Both the position numbers and the translations under genes were made by a program. From assembly GCA_004431415.1 (NCBI GenBank), contig QPMI01000584.1, forward strand, positions 47,106-111,105: DNA of 64,000 nt, given 5' to 3'. This stretch comes from Cyanophora paradoxa. Taxonomy: Eukaryota > Glaucocystophyceae > Cyanophorales > Cyanophoraceae. This document shows, piece after piece, positions 48,901 to 64,000 of this stretch (positions are counted from its first letter, which is position 1; each line of letters opens with the position of its first letter). The notes beneath the pieces were generated by a model. That model saw only the letters and a list, made by a program, of their open reading frames with translations. It had not been told where the DNA came from and ran no database searches.

Positions 48901-51900
48901 TCGTTGGGCTCGGAGAGCAGCTCCGCGACGATGCCCTCCACCGACTCCGACGCGAAGCCGGCGCCCCCCGCCCCCGCCGGCCGCACCACCTGCCCGGCCC
49001 CGCACGCGCCCCGTCGGAACCGGGAGGACGGGAGGAGGGACTCTGATAAGGAGGAAGGCCGCACTTGAACCGAGGAGCCACTGATCGTCGGGCCGTAGTG
49101 ACCCTGCGCGAGTGAAACGCGCCAGTCAAAGCCGAGGAAAAATGGCGCGAGAAGACACTCGCCTTCCAGAAGGGCTTGTCCTTGCCGCCGTCCTCGAAGT
49201 AGACCTTGCGCACGCCCTGTCCTGATCATGAAGCGTGCAGGTCAGCGCCTCGAATCGGACGATGCGGGGACTTGAAGTAAGGGCGAACCGTAGCCGCGGA
49301 ACGTCGTGCCGCACCTCGTCCACGTCGACACCTCCACGCCGCCCTGCGCTCCCCGCCGCCTCGCGTGAGGAGCGCCGGCGGCGGGCGGCGGGATTCGGAG
49401 GGGCGCGCCGGAGGCTCGAACTCGTACTCGGCGACCTCGCGCCCGTCCGCCGCCAGGAGCCGCGCCCGGAAGCGGAAGTAGCCGGAGCCGCTGCGCGGCA
49501 GGTCGCGATCGGCCCAGCGGCGGAGGAGCGCGGATCCTAGCGCCCCGGGCGGGGCCTCGCCGGCGGCGGCGCACTTGTACCAGTCCTCGACGGTGATCTC
49601 GGGGGCGGTGTCGAGGAAGGCGGCGGGGAGGCCGGCGGCCACCAGGTCCACCGTCTGCGCCGCGCCCCCACGCCGCCGCCCGCCCGCCCGTCAGATCCCG
49701 ATCGCTCCTTCTTCTCATCCGAGCTCGGGCCCTCGGACCTGGGCGCGGACGTCCCATCCGAAGGAGGTCTTGAGGTGGCAGGCGGCCTTGTGCCCGCCCG
49801 CCCCCGTCGCGAACCCGTCGCCCCCGCTCTGCGCGCCCCGCCCGTGCTCGCCCCGCTGCGCGGACGCCGCTCCTGCCGCCGCCGGGGCCCCTCACCTGGA
49901 GGACCTCCCAGCCCTCCGTGTCCCGCTCCCCGCTCGGGTTCGTGAGGAGGTTCGCGCTCAGCGTGGCGTCCAGAATCCCTGCGCGCGCTTGAGGGCGCGC
50001 GGGGGCGGCGGAAATTCGCGTGGGCGGGCCCCGCGCGCACTCCGGCGGTCCATGGTGAGGGTCCGCGCGACGGGGACGCTGGCCCTCGCCAGCTCCTCGG
50101 CCCGCCTCGTCCCGGCGCGCAGGCCCCGGGCGCGCGAGGCCGCCGGCCGCAACGCCACGACGTACGCGTTCATGAAGCACCTGCCGCCGCGGGGCCCCTC
50201 GGGACGCACCCGCGCGGCGGGGCGGGGCGGGGCGGACCGGCTAGCCTCGGCGCCCGGGGCGGGGATCATGGAGCCGCCCTGGCCCTCCATGCGGATCTCC
50301 CAGCGCCCGTCCCCGCCCACGTCCAGGGGCGCAACGACGTCGTGCGCCGCCATGAAGCCCGCCTGCGCCCCGGCACCCCGGTGAGGGGCGCCCCGGCGCG
50401 CTCTGGCGACCGCGGGCCTTCGCCACGATGTCGAGCCTGTCCACGATCACTCTGCCCTGCGCGACGAGCGGCTCGGAAGGAGGCACGAGCAGGGGGGGAG
50501 GGACAGGGAGGGGTGGGAGGGGGGGGGGGGGGGGAGGGGAGGGGGAGGCGAGGGGGGTGTGTGAGGAAAGGCACCTGCACGAGAAGCCGCATGTACTCTG
50601 CGCCCACCATCGGATGCACGAGCTAAGGACGCCTCGTGAGTGCGGTGTCTGACGGAGATCAAAGTTTCGAGCCGAGTTATATAATTACTTGGGCGAATTT
50701 CATGGTGACAAAGTAGTGCCCCGGAGCCGCCTCCCCTCGGAAGCTGGTCCCGCTCAGCGTGTGCCAGTGCGTAGAAAGGGCCGTCCTGGCACGGGGAGGG
50801 TCAGTCCGGGGTACATGGAAAGATCGAGATCTAGAGTGCATGCAGAGCAAAAAATCCGTACCCGTACAGAAGCCCGTCGTCGGTGTTGCGGATGGCCTGC
50901 GGGGGTACGGGTGAATTTAGAAGGGGAGATCTAGATCTAGATGGGGGTACGCCGACCTGGTGGGGCACGGCGCCGGAGGTCCGGATCGCACCGAAGTCCG
51001 TGTGATCGTAGTTCGTCTTGTCCATGCCCTGCTCGTACCGCACGCCGCCCGTGTCCACTGGGGTACGGCGTCGACGTCGGCGCTATCTTTAGAGAGGGGT
51101 ACGCGTGCACGGCGCACCGTAGGCGGGCCCGCCGAGGTTGACCGCGCGGACGACGTCCGTGCGGTACACCATGAGCTCCAGCTGCGGACGCGGGTTCGGA
51201 TCCGGCCGGGGCGGCATCGGGAGGCGCCGCGCCGGCGCACCGCGGTGTAGGCCCAGGTGCCCCCGCCGTCGACGGAGAGGCGGAGGGCCCAGACGCCGGC
51301 CTCGGGCAGCGGGGGCACGAGGAAGGACGCCGAGACCTCGGGGCGGCCCTCCGGTCCGGAGAGAACCAGCAGCGCCGCGGGGGCCTGGACCTGCGGGGGG
51401 CACACGTCGGAAGGAAGCTCGGCGAAGCGGGGCGGGCGGGCGCGGGACCTCCGCGTCGCCGCGGGTGAGGCGGACGGCGGCGCCGCCGGGGGCGGCCGCG
51501 GCGTCCCCGGTGCCCACGAGCGCCTCGAGCCCCCGGAGGCACAGCGCGGCGCCCCACTCGCCGTCGTCGATCGAGGGCGGCACGAGCCGCATGTCGGCCT
51601 CGCCGGCGCCGCCTTCAGCCGCCGGCGCGGCAGCAGCGACGGAAACCTCGACGCCGGGGGCCGCGTGCGGGCCGAGCGCCGCCAACCACGCCGCCCGCTC
51701 CTCCGCCGAGTCGAACCCGAGGAGCGCGCCGCCGCCGCTCGGGATCGCCCGCACCCACGCGACGTAGCGGCCGCCGAGGCGCGCAGCGGGCGCCACGACC
51801 CGCAGCGACGCGCAGGACGGGGGCCGCATGGTCACGCGCGCCTCCGGGCGCCCGCCCGGCGCGCCGGCTTCGATGATCTGCAGCGAAGTGTCCTCCAGCG

Positions 51901-52486
51901 CCACGCGCGCGGGGCGCCATGGCGAGGACGACATGAAGAGGCCGCCGCTGGCGTCGCCGCTGCTCGCGCCCAGCTGCATCCAGGCGTCACGCGCATCCAT
52001 GGGGGCGTCGGTGAGCTGGGGCTCGGGTTGTGGGGCGACGCTGACGGAGCTCGATCGGCCCCCGACGCCTGTGCTGGCGCTCGGCCGAGCGGGGGGCTGC
52101 GGAACGACGTCGCGCTCGACGGCGCTCGCCTTGTCGCCAGGTGCTGGCGCTGCGTGCGCAGGCCCAGGAGCGCTAACGGGGGGCTCCGGAACGTCTCCTG
52201 GCTTCGCGGACGGCTGCGGTTTTGCTTCGGCAAGCGCTGCTGCCGGCGCCTCTTCTGCTTTGGGGTTCGAGGAAGCCGTCTGGCTCAAGCTCGGGGCAGC
52301 TGCTTGCGATTGCGCAGGAGCGGCTGATGCTTCCGCTTGTGTCTTTGCGTCGGTAGCTTGCTGTGAAGAACTTGCCCGCGCTTCGAATTCCTCTCGCGGA
52401 GCGACGACGCGGGCTGCATCAACGTGAGGAGCTTCCGAAGACTGATCGTGGGCTACCTGCGACTGCGAGCCGTGGCAGCCGCCCAT
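42926..52486 (-). CDS. NLR-like giant: acyl-N-terminus, PH-like, Ig-like, malectin, FBA, DUF4062, NACHT, TPR
   Basis: One gene, since splice phases fit from exon to exon. Exon 1 (52,486-51,449) starts MGGCHGS, a plausible myristoyl/palmitoyl site, then a low-complexity linker and a PH-like domain (about 185-275, ending FDSAEERAAWLAALG). Exon 2 (51,390-51,241) is Ig-like. Malectin: 51,181-50,045 (AVNLGGPAY, YEQ, DDGLLYG, GHYFVTMKFAQ, VIVDRLDIVAK, FMNAYVVAL). FBA: 49,980-49,090 (NLLTNPSGERDTEGWEVLQ; VDLVAAGL; EITVEDWYK; GVRKVYFEDGGKDKPFWKG; SSVQ). A linker exon without any Met leads into DUF4062 (48,760-48,170: RECRIFLS-STFRDFFEERELL, VLPQLAKLC, GVTSEQS, LGNRYGW). NACHT: Walker A GGGKSALLANW (47,085), FFHFIGVG, Walker B RVLLVLDALNQV (46,620), AIWVSRAGLSE (45,650). 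NPHP3-type TPRs run to a TAG at 42,926. STAND NTPases with malectin and FBA suggest a membrane-bound glycan sensor; the function is inferred. Confidence 0.8.
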
Positions 52487-52895
52487 GCCTCTCGGTTGCC
52501 GTATACGTACGCGTACGCGCTTACTTCGGCGTCACCGGTCTCGACCGACCGCGGCAGCTGGTCATGGCTGGCTGTCACAATACCAGTGACGTAGTGCTAT
52601 CGTTGTCACTGCCAGCTGCAGCCGCTTGCTCGAGCTCAGCGCAGGACCGGCGAATCGGAGGGGGGGGGGAAAGAGTTTGTGGGGGTAGATGCATTGGAAT
52701 CGAATTCGAATGATCAGGCAAGCTTTAAGGGGCCGCGCCGGCGCCGGCGCGCGCCTGTCCAAGTTTAAGAGCTCTCCCGCGCGCTGTCTACGTCTGCCTG
52801 CGGCTTCCTAGGCCTAGCTAGCGTAGCTCCGAGCTCGAGTGCCCTCGCCGCAGCAGCAGTCTCGCCTCGAGTGCATGAATTTGACTTCGCACTAT
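52487..52895. other. Intergenic region upstream of the NACHT gene
   Basis: Promoter region of the leftward NACHT gene and downstream region of the Dus gene. Contains a GCCGGCGCCGGCGCG-type palindrome near 52,735-52,760 and TAGCTAGCGTAGCTC near 52,815. No gene seen. Confidence 0.4.
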
Positions 52896-55443
52896 CTAAG
52901 CGCCGGCGGGGGCGAGGGTCTGCTTCGGATCGGGCGCGCCCTCGCAGGGCGAAGAGGGCAGCTCGGAGCCCGGGAGGCGGGTGGCGGCGCCCTCGAGCTC
53001 GGGACCAGCCGCCGCCGCCCAGCGCTTGCCCCAGCGGCCCTCCAGCTGCCCTTCCTCCCTGCGCCCCCGCTCAAGCAGGGGTATCGTCCCGCGCGGAGAG
53101 GGCGGCCGGGGGACGCGCGCACCAGTCCTGCCGCATAAGAGAGAGGAGGAGCCGCAGCGTCGCCTCGCCTGCCGGGGCGGTCGATCGCCGCGGACGCGAT
53201 GAGGGGGGAGGAGGCCGAGGGGGGTACGGCACCGTCGTGGTCCTCGGGGACGAACTTGAGGAGGCGGGTGCGGAGCTCCGGCCTGCGCGCGCGGGGGGGG
53301 CGGGCGTTCGGATCGGGCGCAGCGGCGAGCGATCTCTCGGCGCGCCTGTGGTCGAGGAGGTAGCGCCCCAGCTCCTTGAGCTTCGAGACGTGGCCCCGGG
53401 GGTACCGCACCTGCCCGCGCCTCAGGGGTACACGGCCGCGGGGGCCGCGGGGCGCCGGGGCGCGCCTCGCGGAGGACGCTCTCGAAGTAGCTGACGACGA
53501 ACCGCTCCGTCTCCGCCCAGTTGCGGGGAGACCTGCCGCCCGGCGAGGCTCGGCGCGGGGCGGGGCGGGGCGGGGCGGGGCGGGGCGGGGCGGGGGGACC
53601 GGGGTGGCCGGCGAGGCGGGCGCGGATCTCGCGGAAGAGCCAGGGGTCGCAGGCCGCCCCGCGCCCCGCCATCACCCCGTCGCACCCCGTCCCCTCCCGC
53701 ATCCGCAGCGCGTCCTGCGCCCCGCCCCGCCCCGCCCCGCCCCGTCTCAGGGCCTCGGCGCCCGACGTCAGCGGAGGCTGCGCCCGCGCGCCTCCACGCT
53801 GCTGACGTCGCCGTTCCCTGCGCGGCTCGTCGGGAGGGGCGCGGGGAGGGCTCGGGGCGACGCGCACCGACGACGGGTATGGAGAGGCGGGCCTTGGCCC
53901 GGGCTGCGGGGACGCGTCGGGCTCTCTTTCCTCGAGGCGCGGGACGGCCGCGCCGCGAGCGCACCGATGAGGCTCCAGTCGGCCTCGCCCCTGTACCCCT
54001 GGTCCCTCGTCCTCTGCGGGAGCGGGCCGGGCCGGCCGGCGTCAGCAGCGGCCGAGGCGGGCAGGAGGGGCGGTGAAAGGGCCGGACGGGGTGCAGGGTG
54101 ACGAAGGCGGCGCCGCTCGCTGCGCGGGCGGGGGCGCGGGGTTCGAACGAGCGAGCGGGCGGGCCCCGCGGAGGCGTGAGGCGGGCCCCGGGGCGGACCC
54201 TGGACGGCGTCGAGGATGTCATCGAAGAAGTACGTGTCTGCCGGCGGCGCGCGGCGCGCGGGCGTGCGGCGTCGGCGCTCGCCGCCGGAGCCGCGCGGCG
54301 GGTTGGGGGAGGAGGGCGCGCGGACCGTCGTAGCCTGCGGGGGAGGGGCCCGGGCGAGAGCGTCGGGCGGGGCGCGCGCGCGGCGGGCGGCGGGGTAGCC
54401 TGTGGGCGCACCGGAGCGCATCTTGACGGAGACGGGGACCCTCCCCCGCGCCGCGTCCACCATCGCCTGGGGCCGACGGCCGCTCGGGCCTGGGGCGCGG
54501 GGCGGGCGGGGCGGGCGGGGATCGGGCCGGGGACCTTTGCGACGGCGAAGACGTCGTCGGGGTCGCGGAGGAGGCTCGAGCCGGCCCCGCGGCCCGTCGC
54601 CCGGCTGCTGGGGCACCCGCAGTTCAGGCTGCGCGCGCGCGCGCCCCGCGCCCCCGCCCGTCAGCTCTCCTCAGCGTCGAGCCAGCGGGCGGCGGGCGGA
54701 ACTCTACGCGCGGCGCTCCGCGCTTGATCACGCCGTCGGTCATCTCCGCCATCAGCTCCTCTGCTCCGGCGCGCGCGCGCGGTCAGCGAGGCGGAGGCGC
54801 AGCGGGGGTGCCTCGCGCGCGCCGACGCTGCCCATGAGCTGGACGGCCTGCGCGGGCGAGATCAGAGGCGGCGTGCGGGCGGCGGGGGGAAGAAAGCGCG
54901 CCTCCGGGATCGGGTGCGTCTGGTGCGGCTCGTACAGCTGCACGGCCGCGCGCGGGGGCGCGTGAGCGCAGCACGGAGCGAGCGGGGCCGGGGCGTGCGC
55001 GGGGGCGGACCTTGACGAGGGCACGGACGACGGCGTTCTTTGGGACGCGGTGGAACTCGGTGCACGCCTCGTCGAAGCCGCCCAGCGCCGCCATTGCCCG
55101 TCGGAACGACACGTCCCCCAGGCCCTCCATCTGCAGGCGCTTAGCGCAGGCGGCAAGCGGGCTTCGATCCGCACGCGCGGGCTGAGCTCACGGGCGCGAG
55201 GAAGAGCGCGAAGGGGGAGCCCTCGGCGGCGGCGCGCTCGAACACAGTTGGCTGCTGCGTCGCCGGCCCGCTGCTCGAGCTGGTGGGTGGTGCAGAGCTT
55301 TCGCACCGTAGCGAGTCGTGTCTCGAGCTGCTTGGCGAGCGGCCAGCCGTGCGCGCGCGATCCACCCTAACTCTGCTGCTCAGTGGCTGCCCAGGCAGCG
55401 ATCCGCGCAGCTGGATCGCCGCAAAGGGCGCCACGTACGCCAT
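52896..55443 (-). CDS. tRNA-dihydrouridine synthase (Dus family), multi-exon
   Basis: Proposed start 55443 (MAYVAPFAAIQL). Exon 1 ends SPFALFLAP and splices by a GT-AG intron to MEGLGDVSFRRAM, giving the Dus hallmark APMEG.(T/S)D..FR. Further exons: EACTEFHRVPKNAVVRAL, LYEPHQTHPIPEA, QLMGSVGA, AEMTDGVIKRG, LNCGCPSSRATGRGAGSSLL (the N.GCP motif with catalytic Cys followed by GAG..L), VPVSVKMRSG, DTYFFDDILDAVQ, FVTLHPVRP, EADWSLIGALAA, GNGDVSSVEARG, MREGTGCDGVMAGRGAACDP (phosphate-binding GRGA), WLFREIRARLAG, NWAETERFVVSYFESVLREA and ELRTRLLKFVPEDHDG. It ends at a TAG at 52,896. The enzyme reduces uridines in tRNA with FMN and NADPH. The active-site Cys and FMN-site motifs are all present. The exact subfamily (Dus1-4) was not resolved. 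Confidence 0.82.
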
Positions 55444-55783
55444 CTTGCGCCGCTGAGCACTCCAGCACGCGCTAGCTGGTGTGAACCGGCGGGGCTGCTG
55501 CAAGATAGTTTGACCGCTGCTGCGCGGGACTGCGGTGCGCTGTGCACACAGTGTGGTCCGGTCAGCTGTAGCTACAGCTAGGGAGCGCCTGGTCGAATTT
55601 AACAGCCGGTCGGCAGCCAGAGCCTAAGCACTGTACCCCTAAAGCCGAATAAGAAATTCGAAGCAGGCGGCCCCGCCTGGCGCTGCCTCGCAACTCCCAA
55701 CGCACGCATTAACTCGGCGCCGCGAGCGTCGGGCGCGGGGCGAACGTGGCGCGCGAGGCGAACAGAGCGCGCGACAAGCTGCA
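55444..55783. promoter_or_regulatory. Divergent promoter region between Dus and POLQ
   Basis: 340 bases separate the start of the leftward Dus gene from the rightward POLQ gene. It includes CAGCTGTAGCTACAGCTA near 55,562-55,579, a short palindrome. No TATA box is apparent. Confidence 0.45.

Positions 55784-64000
<8,217 letters not shown>

Noticed and set aside
51257-52327. 356-aa + strand ORF
   Set aside because: Antisense to exon 1 and exon 2 of the NACHT gene, which have domain and splice support.

Overview
The window joins two very different kinds of DNA. Bases 1 to about 17,220 are comparatively AT-rich, intronless and tightly packed. They carry the right-hand part of a small DNA virus of the Polinton-like/virophage-like (double jelly-roll capsid) kind. 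Bases 17,220 to 64,000 are GC-rich nuclear DNA of a eukaryote, with genes cut into short exons by C-rich introns of about 50-100 bases. A plant-type Mn/Zn CDF transporter, an LEA-like protein with a possible plastid-type leader, mTERF, and polycystin-like and NPHP3-like proteins point to a unicellular, probably flagellate alga (a haptophyte is one possibility). The taxon is inference only.

Viral part. Leftward genes: a primase of the AEP/PriCT-2 type (N-terminal half plus a frameshifted continuation; the helicase end lies outside the window), small basic proteins, a 223-aa protein, the packaging ATPase, the major capsid protein and a minor capsid protein. A second, related minor capsid protein starts head-to-head 27 bp away and opens a rightward block of fibre, spike and adhesin genes: 8076-9974, a membrane-anchored spike 9995-11404, a long HxH-type tail-fibre-like gene 11443-14491 broken by two one-base shifts, a fibre with a C1q/TNF-like head 14512-15423, and a small protein 15446-15709. 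Five leftward genes share a promoter-like motif. The right end (15,710-17,148) has no genes. It holds phased 11-bp iterons and three copies of a hairpin with G-quadruplex-forming arms, and ends at a perfect 28-bp inverted repeat (17,149-17,219) exactly where the composition changes. Host coding sequence seems to run right up to that repeat, so the virus is probably integrated in a host gene.

Host part. 17.2-24.2 kb: a leftward multi-exon membrane protein (WD40, then PKD/REJ-like ectodomain, then transmembrane and cytoplasmic segments). 24.2-31.5 kb: no confident gene; fold-back repeats, a hAT-like MITE with an 8-bp target duplication, dispersed repeats and a (CA)n tract. 31.8-34.5 kb: CDF metal transporter (-). 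34.5-36.9 kb: mTERF (+), starting 25 bp away. 37.3-42.1 kb: LEA-like protein (-) with a 1.2-kb internal duplication. 42.9-52.5 kb: one very large gene (-) whose exons splice in frame through an acylation-type N-terminus, PH-like, Ig-like, malectin, F-box-associated (FBA), DUF4062, NACHT and TPR domains. This is an NLR-like architecture with two predicted glycan-binding modules and is the strongest candidate for something new. 52.9-55.4 kb: tRNA-dihydrouridine synthase (-). 55.8 kb to the window end: DNA polymerase theta (+) with an N-terminal PIP box.

All calls come from reading motifs and splice sites by eye; no database search was run.
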